The notes under the pieces are model-generated. The model was given only the letters and a program-made list of their open reading frames with translations, was not told where the DNA came from and did not search any database. Position numbers and translations under genes: made by a program. A stretch of DNA of 64,000 nt from CAZVYJ01 sp964631565 (lineage in GTDB: Bacteria > Planctomycetota > Phycisphaerae > SM23-33), in the NCBI GenBank assembly GCA_964631565.1, contig CAZVYJ010000001.1, positions 1-64,000 on the forward strand, given 5' to 3'. Numbering within the stretch: position 1 is the stretch's first letter; each line of letters starts with the position of its first letter. This document shows, piece by piece, positions 44,050-53,830 of the stretch.

Positions 44050-44727
44050 CTAACCGGCTCGCAGGCCCAGCAGCGGCATCAGGTTATTCAGAACGAAACC
44101 GAACAACTGGTCTATCGGATCAAGTTGCGCCAGCTGCGGCGCGACGCCGCCCAGCAGCCGCGGCAGGAATATAAGGGCCAGCAGGACAAAACGGCCGTAT
44201 TGAAGCTGCCAATGCATGAAAGCCTGCTGCTTATACCAAGGCAGCAGTTCGCGGACTATGTGATGTCCGTCCAGAGGGTACAGCGGAATCAGGTTGAATG
44301 TGAACAGCATCAGGTTGATGATTATCGTGAACATGAAAACCATCAGGATCGTGTTTTGCCAGTCGGCATTAAGGCTGTGCAGGTGAGGTATGATAAGATG
44401 CAGGATCATCGCCATGGCAGCCGCCAGGGCCAGGTTGCTCAGCGGCCCGGCCAGCGAGACCATTATGTCTCCCAGCCTTCTGGGGTTGAGATTGGCGGGG
44501 TTTACCGGCACGGGCTTGGCCCAGCCGAAATGCACGAGGAACAGCGCGATAGTGCCTATCGGGTCGAGGTGCACCAGCGGGTTGAAGCTGCACCGCCCGA
44601 GCAGCCTGGCGGTCGGGTCTCCGAATGCATAGGCCGTCCGCGCGTGCGCAACTTCATGCACGACCAGGCTCATAAGGAGAAACGGAGCCATGAAAATCAT
44701 CAATCTTATTTCTTCCGGATTGAACAT
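44050..44727 (-). CDS. site-2 protease family (M50) membrane metalloprotease
   Basis: A 225-aa polytopic protease. The zinc motif H24-E-V-A-H28 is in the first half, and the second ligand motif NLIPLYPLDGHHI follows. It is a short M50B type without a PDZ domain, similar to YwhC/Rip3-like proteins. The chosen ATG (44727) leads to a sensible N-terminus; an upstream frame start at 44769 lacks hydrophobic character. It is divergent from kdsD and just upstream of the broken trmO. Confidence 0.85.
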   Translation of the reverse strand: MFNPEEIRLMIFMAPFLLMSLVVHEVAHARTAYAFGDPTARLLGRCSFNPLVHLDPIGTIALFLVHFGWAKPVPVNPANLNPRRLGDIMVSLAGPLSNLALAAAMAMILHLIIPHLHSLNADWQNTILMVFMFTIIINLMLFTFNLIPLYPLDGHHIVRELLPWYKQQAFMHWQLQYGRFVLLALIFLPRLLGGVAPQLAQLDPIDQLFGFVLNNLMPLLGLRAG

Positions 44728-44852
44728 ATCGCCAGTGTCCCTTTTACTTGACCGCGGGGTCGCCAGCAAGCATAATGCTTCTTTGCCGGTCGGCTTATCT
44801 TCCAGTTTATCCTTATTTAGAGTTTACCCCGGCCGTGCGCGGAAACGAAGCC

Positions 44853-45869
44853 ATGAAAAAGCCCGGTAACAGGCCCAAAGTCGATATTGAGCTTGTCCGC
44901 AACGCTCTGCTTGCAGAGGGGCGTTCGATATCTGCCCTTGCCGACCATATCGGCGATGCCTTCGCCGACGCCGCCCGCCTGATATACGCCTGCAGGGGCC
45001 AGGTTGTTCTGACCGGTATAGGCAAGGCCGGCATCATCGCCCAGAAGATATCCGCCACGCTGGCCTCCACGGGCACGCGGAGCATCTTTCTGCACCCGGT
45101 CGAGGCCCTCCACGGCGACCTGGGCAGGCTGCAGGAAGGCGACGTGGTGGTGGCTCTTTCGGACAGCGGCCAGACAGAGGAACTCGTCCGCCTGCTGGAC
45201 CACATCAAGAAACGCCGGGCTTCGCTGGTTGCCGTCACGGGCGACGGCGAGTCGCCGCTGGCCGCCCACGCGGACATATGCATAAGTTACGGCCGGGTCG
45301 AAGAGGCCTGCCCGCTGGGGCTGGCCCCGACGGTTTCCACAGCCTGCATGCTGGCGATGGGCGACGCGCTGGCGATAGCAGTGATGCGCATGCGGAATTT
45401 CACGCCGGAGGATTTTGCGGCGTTCCATCCGGCCGGGGCGCTGGGGCGGAAGCTGCTGAAGGTCGAAGAGGCCATGACGTTCAGGCAGGGCGAGCAGCTC
45501 AGCATCGCCGAAGATTCCCTTACGCTCGGCGACGCCCTTGCCGAGGCAGAAAAAGTCAAACGCAGGCATGGCGCCATGCTGCTTGTGGACAAAAAGGGGC
45601 GGCTGACGGGCATTCTGACCGACGCCGACCTGCGGCGTTCGATTGTATCCGGCGGGGCGGCCGTGCTGTCGCGCCCGGTAAGTGAATTCATGACCGCCAA
45701 TCCCAAGCGGGTTCAACTGGGCCAGCTTGCCAGCGAGGCGATGGCGATATTCAACCAATACCGAATCGACGAACTGCCGGTCGTAGACCACGACGGCAAA
45801 CCGGTCGGCGTGATAGACGTTCAGGACCTTATAGGCATCAAGACGGTGACAAATGGCCGGGAAGATTGA
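44853..45869 (+). CDS. kdsD: arabinose-5-phosphate isomerase
   Basis: Converts ribulose-5-phosphate to arabinose-5-phosphate for Kdo synthesis. The 338-aa protein has an SIS domain (VVLTGIGKAGIIAQKISATLASTGT; VVVALSDSGQTEELV) and two CBS domains (MTFRQGEQLSIAEDSL; SEFMTANPKRVQLGQ). The GutQ/KpsF/KdsD layout and length fit. The ATG at 44853 is used; an earlier frame start overlaps the protease promoter. It overlaps kdsC by 17 bp. Confidence 0.93.
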   Translation: MKKPGNRPKVDIELVRNALLAEGRSISALADHIGDAFADAARLIYACRGQVVLTGIGKAGIIAQKISATLASTGTRSIFLHPVEALHGDLGRLQEGDVVVALSDSGQTEELVRLLDHIKKRRASLVAVTGDGESPLAAHADICISYGRVEEACPLGLAPTVSTACMLAMGDALAIAVMRMRNFTPEDFAAFHPAGALGRKLLKVEEAMTFRQGEQLSIAEDSLTLGDALAEAEKVKRRHGAMLLVDKKGRLTGILTDADLRRSIVSGGAAVLSRPVSEFMTANPKRVQLGQLASEAMAIFNQYRIDELPVVDHDGKPVGVIDVQDLIGIKTVTNGRED

Positions 45870-46389
45870 CTACTCCAGAATCGAGCTTCTTGTCCTGGAT
45901 GTTGACGGCGTGCTGACCGACGGCCGCATAATGCTCACGCCGGCCGGCGACGAAATAAAAGTGTTTCACGTCCGGGACGGGGCCGGCATGAAATACTGGC
46001 ACAGGGCGGGCGGCAAGCTTGCGATAATAAGCGGCCGCGGAAGCAAGGCCGTCACCGTCCGGGCGAAGGAACTTTCCGTCGATTTCGTGCGTCTGAATGC
46101 AAAGGACAAGCTGCCCGCATTCAGGGAAGCGCTGGCGGAGCTGTGCGTTGCCTCCGACAGGACGGCCGTTATCGGCGACGACCTGACGGACCTGCCGCTT
46201 TTCCGCAACTGCGCGATGCCGGTTGCCGTCTGCGACGCCCCGCAGGAAGTCCGCGACGCGGCGGCGTATGTAACCGCTCTGCCGGGCGGGGCGGGATGCG
46301 TGCGTGAAGTCATCGAACTGATATTGAAAAAATCCGGCAGGTGGGACGGCATTATGGCCCGCTACAAGGCCGGCAAGGACCCTGAGTGA
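45853..46389 (+). CDS. kdsC: 3-deoxy-manno-octulosonate-8-phosphate phosphatase
   Basis: Dephosphorylates Kdo-8-P. The 178-aa protein has the HAD motif LDVDGVLTDGR with D16 and D18, then SGRGSKAV and GDDLTDLPLF, all typical of KdsC. It overlaps kdsD at its start and LptC-like at its end (TGATG). The cluster kdsD-kdsC-lptC is a classic Kdo/LPS transport order and shows that the organism makes Kdo. Confidence 0.93.
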   Translation: MAGKIDYSRIELLVLDVDGVLTDGRIMLTPAGDEIKVFHVRDGAGMKYWHRAGGKLAIISGRGSKAVTVRAKELSVDFVRLNAKDKLPAFREALAELCVASDRTAVIGDDLTDLPLFRNCAMPVAVCDAPQEVRDAAAYVTALPGGAGCVREVIELILKKSGRWDGIMARYKAGKDPE

Positions 46390-49300
46390 TGAACAGACGC
46401 ATTATACTGCCCGTTGGCGTGTTTGTGGCGATACTGGTTGTCGTGCTGGTGTACTGGAAGATAGCCGGCTCTTCCGACGACTCCGGGGTCAGGACATCGC
46501 TGGAGCACGTGGAGCCTCCCAAGGCGAGTGATACCGCACCGGAAGGCGATGTTGGCGCCAGCGGCGGACTGGGCCTGAACTATGTGCACCGGGACGAACG
46601 AGGCAACCTCGTCGCCAGATGCCAGGCCAAATCGTGGGACAAGCAGTCCAAGACGGTTTTCCTGCTGGATGAGCCGGTTGTGACGTTCTATACGAAAGAC
46701 GGTAGGGCTATCTCCCTTAGCGGCAAAAAGGCTGTCGTTCACGGTGAGGAAATCTCCAAGAGCGTGAAGGTGACGCAGGGAACCATCAGCGGTGATGTGC
46801 TGTTGACTGTCGATATGTCCGAGGAAATAACTGCCGTGCCGCTCGAAGAAAGGCCGGAAGACAAGCTCGAGATATATCTCGAAAGCGCGGAATTCGACAA
46901 CGACCTGCTGCAGATAGAATCGGCCGGCTCCGTCACGGTGCTGTCCAAAGATGTGGACATGTACGGGCGCGGGCTTTCGCTGACCTGGAACCAGTCGCCC
47001 AGCGAGTTGAGACTGCTCAGGATAACCGAGGGCGAGAAGGTCATCGTGCGTTCGATGCCGAACCAGCTCAGCGAAGCTGAACAGCAGAGCGAAAAAGCTG
47101 AAGAGGCGACCGTAACAACCGACGAGAAAATCGAAACGGGCGATTCCGTAACGCCGCCGGCCGGCGGCAACGTCGCTTCGGCTAAATCGGGCGAACTGAA
47201 GAAATCGGATGAGCTTCCGGATTGGACGGCTCCCGGGCCTGATGAATATGCCGACGACATGCAGCAGAATTCCGCATCGACGCAGCCGGCCGCTACCCAG
47301 CCGACCACTGCGGCGGCCAATAAGCCGGCGACAAAACCGGCGACCCAACCCGCAACCCAGGGCGACACGGAGACGGTCAAGCCTAAGAGACGGAATGTTC
47401 TTCGGGCGGACTTCATAGATACGGTTCACGGAGTGCATGTAGACCAGGGCCCCAATCATCTTCGCGGCGCCGATAAGCTGTCGATAATTTTCCGCCTGAG
47501 CGAGCAGCAGACCTCGCAGAAGCGGGCGAAACCCAGAACTACTGCAGCACCGACCACCGGTCCGGGCAAAATTCCGACGTCCCAGCCGGCCGCCGCACCC
47601 GCGACGCAGCCGGAAAAGAGTCCCGATGCCCCCATGATAATCACATGGCAGGGGCCGCTGGAGATTCGTTCAATCGGACACGAGGAAAACCCCGACAGCA
47701 AGCAGGTCGCCATAATCGCCGACGGCGAGGAACTGAAGTTCACCGCCGAGGACACCCTCACCACGTGCAGACGGATGATTTTCCGCAGTCCCGAACAGGT
47801 CGGCCGGCTCATGGGAACCGCCGACAAGCCGGTGCAGATGACATCCGCCAACGGACAGAAAATCATCGCCGAAGACGTCCGGCTCGACAGAAAGCAGAAA
47901 CTGGTTTACCTGGACGGCAGTGGTTATATCGAAGATGTTTCCAGGCCGACCACCGCGCCGGAAACCGGCGATAAGGAATCAAAGACGGCCGTCACGGTCA
48001 AATGGAGCAAAGGCGCAATCGCTCGAATCAGGGAATATGAAACCGCACAGCCGGACGGCAGCAGCACAACCCGCATGTCATTCGAAGAGGCGAAAATATG
48101 CGGCAAAGTCGAGCTGACCCAGCCGGAAACAGGCGAAGCCGTTCACTGCGAAAATATGCACCTGTTCATGGCTGAGATGGACGGCCGGGAATATCCCACA
48201 CGGGTTATTGCGACCGGCGACGTCGTCGCCACGCAGACTGACAGCGACACCATGGCCGACAAGGTCACAGTCTATTTCGCCAAGCCCATGCCGGATGAAA
48301 GGGACAAGAAAGACAAAGGATGGATTTCGACTGGAATCGACAGGATGATTGCCGAGGGCAATGTCAGATTCTATTCGAAGCAGGAAGACCAGGCTGCCTC
48401 GCTCGAAAACGGCCAGCGCAGACCGAACATGACAGGCGAAAAGGTCACGGTCTATTTCATCGCGTCTTCTCCTGACGACGCGAAAGACAAAACGGGCCGG
48501 CGCTCGCCGAAGGTCGACAGGATGACAGCCGACGGCAGGGGCAGCCTGTTTTTCAGAACAACCAAACAGGCGAGCGGCGAAAAACTTGAAAAGCCCCGCG
48601 ATGTAGCCATCAGCTGGTCTAAAGAGATGGATTACAAGGTGGCGGACCTTGAAGCCGCCTTTGAGGGTGACGTTAAACTCGACAGCGCCGGCGAGCATCT
48701 CGAAGGCCAGGAAATGACGGTGAAATTCGAGAAGGGCGAAATCGCTGCTGCGTCTTCGGATGCCTCGAAAACCGCAACCGCCGATGACGGGAAAAAGAAA
48801 TCTCGCGGATTCGACGCAAGCCAGTTTGCGTCGATGCAGTTGATCAATGTCACCACCAGCAGGGACGTGAAGGTCGAATCGACTCTCAAGGACGAACAGG
48901 ACAACCTGCTGCGTCGCGTGAATCTGAAGACGGAAACCGGCACGCTTGCATACGACGTCAAGGCCGGCCAGATGACCGTTACAGGGGCAGGGACCTTCGC
49001 CGCCGAAGACTATCGCGCCCCCAGGCTGAAAACGGACAAAGCGAACGAAACCGATGTGCAGAGGCCCAACCAGACTTATCTCAAGTGGGCCAGGATAATG
49101 AGATACACGCGAACCAAGGGCGAAGACGGCACATTTGACGGCGGCGGCGAAGTTATCGCCAAGGAAGACGTCGAAATGGTATTCGCCAGCGGCAAGTATC
49201 TCGTCAAGCAGGACAGGCTCAAGCATGTTGACTGGGGCGACCTGACGGAAGGCCGGGTGACCACGCTGGGCTGCGACGACCTGTGGGTGAAGTTCGACGC

Positions 49301-49625
49301 AGCGGAAGAAATACCCGCAGACACTAATAAGAAACTCGTGCCCGGCTCGGAAGACATCACCCTCGGCAAGCTGAAGGAATTCAAGGCCATGGGCAAGGTG
49401 CTCGCCACCGACGGCGTTGAAATCAAACGCAAGATTACCGCCGACACCCTGCACTATACCAGCGACGACCAGCTGCTGCGCATCCTCGGCACAAAGGAAA
49501 AACCGGCTGCGCTGATAGAGACCAATTCGCTTACCGGCACAGTCAGGCCGATGAAAAGCTCCAGGATTCTCTGGTATCGGGCGAACGATAATTTCGTCGT
49601 CGAGGACACCAAGGCCGGCGGGTAA
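46389..49625 (+). CDS. giant LptC/OstA-like LPS-transport protein
   Basis: A 1078-aa protein with one N-terminal anchor (ILPVGVFVAILVVVLVYW). It has several repeated strand-rich segments of the LptA/LptC OstA type, such as LVARCQAKSWDKQSKTVFLL, VIATGDVVATQTDSDTMADK and RMIAEGNVRFYSKQ. Between them is a Thr/Ala/Pro/Gln-rich linker (ATQPTTAAANKPATKPATQ). LptC is normally about 190 aa and LptA about 185 aa, so this is a fusion or expansion of the periplasmic bridge. ATG 46389 overlaps the kdsC stop. Function as LPS-transport bridge is inferred from context and fold. Confidence 0.7.
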   Translation: MNRRIILPVGVFVAILVVVLVYWKIAGSSDDSGVRTSLEHVEPPKASDTAPEGDVGASGGLGLNYVHRDERGNLVARCQAKSWDKQSKTVFLLDEPVVTFYTKDGRAISLSGKKAVVHGEEISKSVKVTQGTISGDVLLTVDMSEEITAVPLEERPEDKLEIYLESAEFDNDLLQIESAGSVTVLSKDVDMYGRGLSLTWNQSPSELRLLRITEGEKVIVRSMPNQLSEAEQQSEKAEEATVTTDEKIETGDSVTPPAGGNVASAKSGELKKSDELPDWTAPGPDEYADDMQQNSASTQPAATQPTTAAANKPATKPATQPATQGDTETVKPKRRNVLRADFIDTVHGVHVDQGPNHLRGADKLSIIFRLSEQQTSQKRAKPRTTAAPTTGPGKIPTSQPAAAPATQPEKSPDAPMIITWQGPLEIRSIGHEENPDSKQVAIIADGEELKFTAEDTLTTCRRMIFRSPEQVGRLMGTADKPVQMTSANGQKIIAEDVRLDRKQKLVYLDGSGYIEDVSRPTTAPETGDKESKTAVTVKWSKGAIARIREYETAQPDGSSTTRMSFEEAKICGKVELTQPETGEAVHCENMHLFMAEMDGREYPTRVIATGDVVATQTDSDTMADKVTVYFAKPMPDERDKKDKGWISTGIDRMIAEGNVRFYSKQEDQAASLENGQRRPNMTGEKVTVYFIASSPDDAKDKTGRRSPKVDRMTADGRGSLFFRTTKQASGEKLEKPRDVAISWSKEMDYKVADLEAAFEGDVKLDSAGEHLEGQEMTVKFEKGEIAAASSDASKTATADDGKKKSRGFDASQFASMQLINVTTSRDVKVESTLKDEQDNLLRRVNLKTETGTLAYDVKAGQMTVTGAGTFAAEDYRAPRLKTDKANETDVQRPNQTYLKWARIMRYTRTKGEDGTFDGGGEVIAKEDVEMVFASGKYLVKQDRLKHVDWGDLTEGRVTTLGCDDLWVKFDAAEEIPADTNKKLVPGSEDITLGKLKEFKAMGKVLATDGVEIKRKITADTLHYTSDDQLLRILGTKEKPAALIETNSLTGTVRPMKSSRILWYRANDNFVVEDTKAGG

Positions 49626-49823
49626 TTCGTATGAAACAGTACCTGTTTCATATGAATTAGAGCAGGAGAACAGTTGAAAGTAGAGAGTAGAGAGCAGAAA
49701 AAGCAGTAGATGCCTATTTGGTGACTTATTTGTTTGTCACTGCCGCGGGTAGTTCTCCTGCGGCTTGCCCCACGTAGTCCCGCAGGGACGAAGACGGGTC
49801 TACTTTCTCCTTTCTGGTTTTCT
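49623..49823. repeat. stop-codon hairpin plus A-B-A'-B' repeat element (copy 1)
   Basis: A stem (49623-49639 with 49643-49659, one G/A wobble mismatch, loop TAC) begins on the TAA stop of the LptC-like gene. It is followed by AGAGCAGGAGAACAGTTGA, with block A GCAGGAGAAC (49662-49671) and block B GAAAGTAGA (49676-49684). Then A' GTTCTCCTGC (49752-49761) and B' TCTACTTTC (49799-49807) follow in the same order, so pairing would be a pseudoknot-like crossing. It shares these blocks with the element at 53827-53966. Confidence 0.7.
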
Positions 49824-50639
49824 TTACAGGGTTTCGTTCAGCGAGCCGCTGCGGAAACCTTCGAGGTCGAGCGTCACGTATGAATAGCCGAGCAGTTTGA
49901 CGGCCGCGACGATATCGCCCCGCAGTTCGAAGGCCCGGTCTATCTGGTCAGGCGGAACTTCTATTCTCGCAATCTTCCCGTGGTCGCGAAGGCGGCACTG
50001 CTGAAACCCCATGTCGCGCAGAACGGCTTCCGCCTTTTCGATGCGGGCGAGTTTCTCGGGGGTAATCTCGTCGCCGTAGGGCACTCTGCTGGCCAGGCAG
50101 GCCGACGACGGTTTGTCGGCTGTCTCCAGGCCCAGCATGCGTGAGGCGGCCCGGATGTCCTCCTTGCCGAGACCTGCTTCCAGAAGCGGCCGGCGAATGC
50201 CCAATTCCTCTTCGGCCCGCAGGCCGGGGCGGTAGTCGCCCGTATCGTCGGCGTTCGCTCCGCTGACGACGACGGCCAGCCCGCGCTCGTCGGCAATCTG
50301 CTTCATTTGCCCGAATATCGCCAGTTTGCAGTGATAGCACCTGTCGGGCGGATTGGAGGTGAATGTTCTGTCGCTCATTTCGTCCGTTTCGACTTCGAGA
50401 AGCTCGACCCCCAGCTTTTCGGCGATCCGGCGGGCGGTGCGGCGCTCGTGCTCCGGATGAATGGGCGAAACGCCGGTGACTGCAAGGACGTTGTCCGTTC
50501 CAAGCTCTTCTGCGGCGAGCCTGAGCAGCAGCGTGCTGTCCACGCCGCCGGAAAATCCGACAACCGCACTGCCAAGCTTGCGGATGATTTCGCGGCAGGC
50601 GGCGATGCGATCATTCGGATTATCTTTTTTGTCGGTCAT
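49824..50639 (-). CDS. larE: ATP-dependent sacrificial sulfur transferase LarE
   Basis: Supplies sulfur for the nickel-pincer cofactor of lactate racemase and relatives. The 271-aa protein has the PP-loop FSGGVDS (S30-S35), then RCYHCK (C101, C104) and the sacrificial-Cys region SSACLASRVPYG (C181). Length fits LarE. No larB, larC or larA is in the window, so the partner genes are elsewhere or absent. It is convergent with the repeat element and divergent from the peptidase. Confidence 0.9.
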   Translation of the reverse strand: MTDKKDNPNDRIAACREIIRKLGSAVVGFSGGVDSTLLLRLAAEELGTDNVLAVTGVSPIHPEHERRTARRIAEKLGVELLEVETDEMSDRTFTSNPPDRCYHCKLAIFGQMKQIADERGLAVVVSGANADDTGDYRPGLRAEEELGIRRPLLEAGLGKEDIRAASRMLGLETADKPSSACLASRVPYGDEITPEKLARIEKAEAVLRDMGFQQCRLRDHGKIARIEVPPDQIDRAFELRGDIVAAVKLLGYSYVTLDLEGFRSGSLNETL

Positions 50640-50790
50640 CGCTGAATTGTAGGCCCGACGCCATAAAACAGCAATGTCAACCGCGGAATTTGCTGCCGCT
50701 TCAGGCCGCTGTCGCCAGATTCACATTGCCGCAGCAGGCATGTCCGGTTAAGCTCTTGGGTCTGCATCTTGAGTGTGTCAGGCTTATAAT

Positions 50791-51915
50791 ATGATACGGA
50801 AATCGACCGTGAAGAAGAAAAGCATTTACAAACGTCGCCGGGAAGTCGCCTTGCGTAAGGCGGCGGCCGGCCGGCTCCAGTGCCTGCTTATTACACGCCC
50901 TGAAGATGTCAGCTATCTGACCGGCTTCGGTGGGGAAGACAGCGCACTGCTGCTGGCACGCGGCAAGGCCTGTTTGCTGACGGACGGACGCTACAGGGAA
51001 TGGGCCGAACGCGACTGCGGCGATATAGAAATCGACGCGACCGGCGGCTTCACGCCTCAGACGGTGCTGAAACATCTAAAGGGCGGCATGAGGCGCATCG
51101 GCATCCAGGCCGGCTATATGACCGTTTCCGGCAGCGACGCACTACTCGACGCTCTCGGCTCCAAATCGCGAAAACTCGTGCCGGCAGACGAAATCATCGG
51201 CAATCTCAGGCTTATAAAGGACAAAACCGAAATTCGCGCCATCCGCAGGGCGATTGCGATAGCCGAGAAGGCCATGAAGCAGCTTACCGCCCGCGGCGCC
51301 GGGTGGTTCATCGGCAAAACCGAGCGGCAGATTGCCGGTGAGCTGGATTACCTCGTGAGGCTGGCCGGGGCGGACGGCACTCCGTTCGAGACCATCGTGG
51401 CAGCCGGGCCAAACGGCGCCATGCCGCATTACCGTCCCGGCAACCGCAGGGTTCGCAGGGGCGAACCGCTTCTCGTGGACTGGGGCGCGCTGGTCGGCGG
51501 CTACTGCAGCGACTTGACGCGTGTGTACTTCACCGGTAAAATTCCGCCGAAATTGGCTGAAATTTATGAAGTTGTGCGCCGGGCACAGGATGCGGCGATA
51601 AGGGCCATAGGCCCCGGCAAAACGGGCAAATCGGCCGACAGGGCGGCTAGGTCGCTTATAGCCGCCTCAGGGTACGAAAAGCAGTTTACCCACGGCCTGG
51701 GCCATGGAATAGGACGCCAGGTGCACGAGGCGCCGGGCGTAAGCGGCAGGACCAAGGTGAGGTTCAGGCCCGGAATGGTTGTCACCGTTGAGCCGGGCAT
51801 ATATCTGCCGGGGATCGGCGGAGTAAGAATAGAAGACGACGTGCTTGTGACATCCGACGGGCGGAGGCGATTGAGTTCGCTGCCCAGGAATATCGAGGCT
51901 GTGATTCTGCGATAG
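50791..51915 (+). CDS. pepP: Xaa-Pro aminopeptidase (M24 family)
   Basis: A 374-aa metallopeptidase. The creatinase-like N-terminal domain has LLITRPEDVSYLTGFGGEDS; the catalytic domain has the metal ligands in DWGALVGGYCSDLTR, HGLGHGIG, VEPGIYLPG and EDDVLV. These are the usual five ligands of M24 proteases. Start ATG 50791 gives a basic N-terminus; GTG 50809 is an alternative. It is followed by accB-accC, an order seen with elongation-factor P and peptidases in many bacteria. Confidence 0.9.
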   Translation: MIRKSTVKKKSIYKRRREVALRKAAAGRLQCLLITRPEDVSYLTGFGGEDSALLLARGKACLLTDGRYREWAERDCGDIEIDATGGFTPQTVLKHLKGGMRRIGIQAGYMTVSGSDALLDALGSKSRKLVPADEIIGNLRLIKDKTEIRAIRRAIAIAEKAMKQLTARGAGWFIGKTERQIAGELDYLVRLAGADGTPFETIVAAGPNGAMPHYRPGNRRVRRGEPLLVDWGALVGGYCSDLTRVYFTGKIPPKLAEIYEVVRRAQDAAIRAIGPGKTGKSADRAARSLIAASGYEKQFTHGLGHGIGRQVHEAPGVSGRTKVRFRPGMVVTVEPGIYLPGIGGVRIEDDVLVTSDGRRRLSSLPRNIEAVILR

Positions 51916-51994
51916 TTTTTCGTGTTCGCAGCATATGCCGCAGAAACGCCACAGAACGTCGCCGTCAGGCGGCGGCATGGAAGGCAGGAAATCG

Positions 51995-52456
51995 ATGGAA
52001 ATCAAGGAAATAAAGCATCTGATAAAGCTTATGGTCGATAACGACCTGACCGAGCTTAACGTTGTCGACGGCGACAAGCGAGTTCTGCTGAAGCGAGGCC
52101 CAGGCGACGTGCCTTATGTCGTTTCTCCTGCACCGGTCCAGGCGGCGGTAGCGGCGCCCCAAGTGGCTGCGGCACCCGCAGCCGAAGCGGCCCCGGCTGC
52201 CAAGGCACCGGCCGAAAACCTCCTCGAAATCAAAAGCCCGATGGTGGGCACCTTCTATGCGGCTCCAAGCCCCGACAGCGCCCCGTTTGTCCAGGTTGGA
52301 TCCACCGTTAACAGCGAAACAGTAGTCTGTATCGTCGAAGCGATGAAGGTAATGAATGAGATCAAGGCTGAATGCGCCGGCACGATTGCTGAAATCTGCG
52401 TCAAGAACACCCAGCCGGTCGAATTCGGCCAGGTTCTTTTCCGGGTCAGACCGTAG
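51995..52456 (+). CDS. accB: biotin carboxyl carrier protein of acetyl-CoA carboxylase
   Basis: A 153-aa carrier. The N-terminal helix region (EIKHLIKLMVDNDLTELNV) is followed by an Ala/Pro-rich linker (APQVAAAPAAEAAPAAK) and a biotinyl domain with the lysine K118 in VEAMKVMNEI. AGGAAA precedes the ATG by six bases. The frame begins 60 bp earlier but the family start and RBS support 51995. It is 27 bp upstream of accC. Confidence 0.95.
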   Translation: MEIKEIKHLIKLMVDNDLTELNVVDGDKRVLLKRGPGDVPYVVSPAPVQAAVAAPQVAAAPAAEAAPAAKAPAENLLEIKSPMVGTFYAAPSPDSAPFVQVGSTVNSETVVCIVEAMKVMNEIKAECAGTIAEICVKNTQPVEFGQVLFRVRP

Positions 52457-52483
52457 CCAAGGCCTTCGCCAGGGAGCCAAAGT

Positions 52484-53830
52484 ATGTTTTCACGTATTCT
52501 GGTCGCCAACAGGGGCGAAGTGGCCCTTCGAATCATCCGGGCATGCAAAGAGCTCGGCGTCGAGACCGTCGCGGTGTTTTCCGAGGCGGACCGCGGCGCC
52601 AGCTATCTGCACCTGGCCGACGACCGCGTCTGCATCGGGCCGGGCGCATCTTCGGAAAGCTATCTGAACATTCCGAGAATCATAGCCGCCGCCGAAATCG
52701 CCGACGTCGAGGCGATTCATCCCGGCTACGGCTTTCTCGCCGAGAATGCGCATTTTGCGGAAGTCTGCCGCGAATGCAAAATCGAGTTTATCGGCCCCAG
52801 CGCCGAGAGCATGAAGGCCCTCGGCGACAAGATTCAGGCCAAGGCCCTCGCCAAGAGAGCCAACGTTCCGACGGCGCCCGACAGCAACGGCGCGGTCGAG
52901 ACGGTGGCCGACGCGGTCCGCATCGCCAACCAGATAGGCTATCCCGTGGCCCTGAAGGCGGCGGCGGGCGGCGGCGGGCGGGGCATTCGTTTCGCCCATA
53001 ACGAAGCCACGCTGAAGAGCGTCTTCAAGCAGGCCCAGGCCGAGGCGGAGATAGCGTTCAACGACGGCCGGCTGTACATGGAAAAGTGCATCGAGAACTT
53101 TCGCCACATCGAGGTGCAGATTCTCGGCGACTCGACCGGAAAGGTCGTCCACCTGTTCGAACGTGAATGCTCCGTGCAGCGCCGCCGGCAGAAGGTTATC
53201 GAAGAAACCCCGGCTCCGGGACTTTGCCCTGACCTGCGGAATGAAATCTGCGCGTCGGCTGTCCGCCTGGCGAAGGAAGTCGGCTACCAGAACGCCGGCA
53301 CCGTCGAATTCATGCTGGATTCGCACAACAGGTTCTACTTCCTGGAGGTGAACACCAGAATCCAGGTCGAGCACCCGATTACCGAAATGGTCACCGGCAT
53401 CGACCTGGTCAAGTGGCAGATTCGCATCGCATCCGGCGAGACGCTGGACTTCGACCAGCAGGACATAAAGCAGACCGGTTCGAGCATCGAGTGCCGCATC
53501 AACGCCGAAGACCCGGCGCATAATTTCCGTCCTTCGCCGGGCAGGGTTGACGCCTTTGTTGCCCCGGGCGGACCGGGCGTGCGGTGGGACTCGCACGTCT
53601 ATCAGGGCTACGAGATTCCGCCGACCTACGACAGCCTCATCGGAAAGCTTATCGTACACCGCGCGACGCGGACTGACGCCATCGCCACCACGAAAAGGGC
53701 GCTGGACGAATTCGTCATATTCCCGACCAAGACCACCATCCCGCTCTGCAAGGAAATTCTCACGCACGACAAATTCATCAGCGGCAAGTGGGACACGATG
53801 TATATCGAACGGGAGATGCTTGGCAGCTAA
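52484..53830 (+). CDS. accC: biotin carboxylase subunit of acetyl-CoA carboxylase
   Basis: A 448-aa ATP-grasp enzyme that carboxylates biotin on AccB. It begins MFSRILVANRGEVALRII and includes IHPGYGFLAEN, the glycine-rich loop AAAGGGGRGIRF, the catalytic region FLEVNTRIQVEHPITEMVTG and a C-terminal lobe (GYEIPPTYDSLIGKLIV). Length and motifs match AccC. Its TAA stop starts the second stop-codon hairpin. Confidence 0.97.
   Translation: MFSRILVANRGEVALRIIRACKELGVETVAVFSEADRGASYLHLADDRVCIGPGASSESYLNIPRIIAAAEIADVEAIHPGYGFLAENAHFAEVCRECKIEFIGPSAESMKALGDKIQAKALAKRANVPTAPDSNGAVETVADAVRIANQIGYPVALKAAAGGGGRGIRFAHNEATLKSVFKQAQAEAEIAFNDGRLYMEKCIENFRHIEVQILGDSTGKVVHLFERECSVQRRRQKVIEETPAPGLCPDLRNEICASAVRLAKEVGYQNAGTVEFMLDSHNRFYFLEVNTRIQVEHPITEMVTGIDLVKWQIRIASGETLDFDQQDIKQTGSSIECRINAEDPAHNFRPSPGRVDAFVAPGGPGVRWDSHVYQGYEIPPTYDSLIGKLIVHRATRTDAIATTKRALDEFVIFPTKTTIPLCKEILTHDKFISGKWDTMYIEREMLGS

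Noticed and set aside
50768..50791. TATAAT immediately before the peptidase start as a promoter
   Set aside because: No -35 at acceptable spacing, and it would give a leaderless transcript; not supported enough to annotate.
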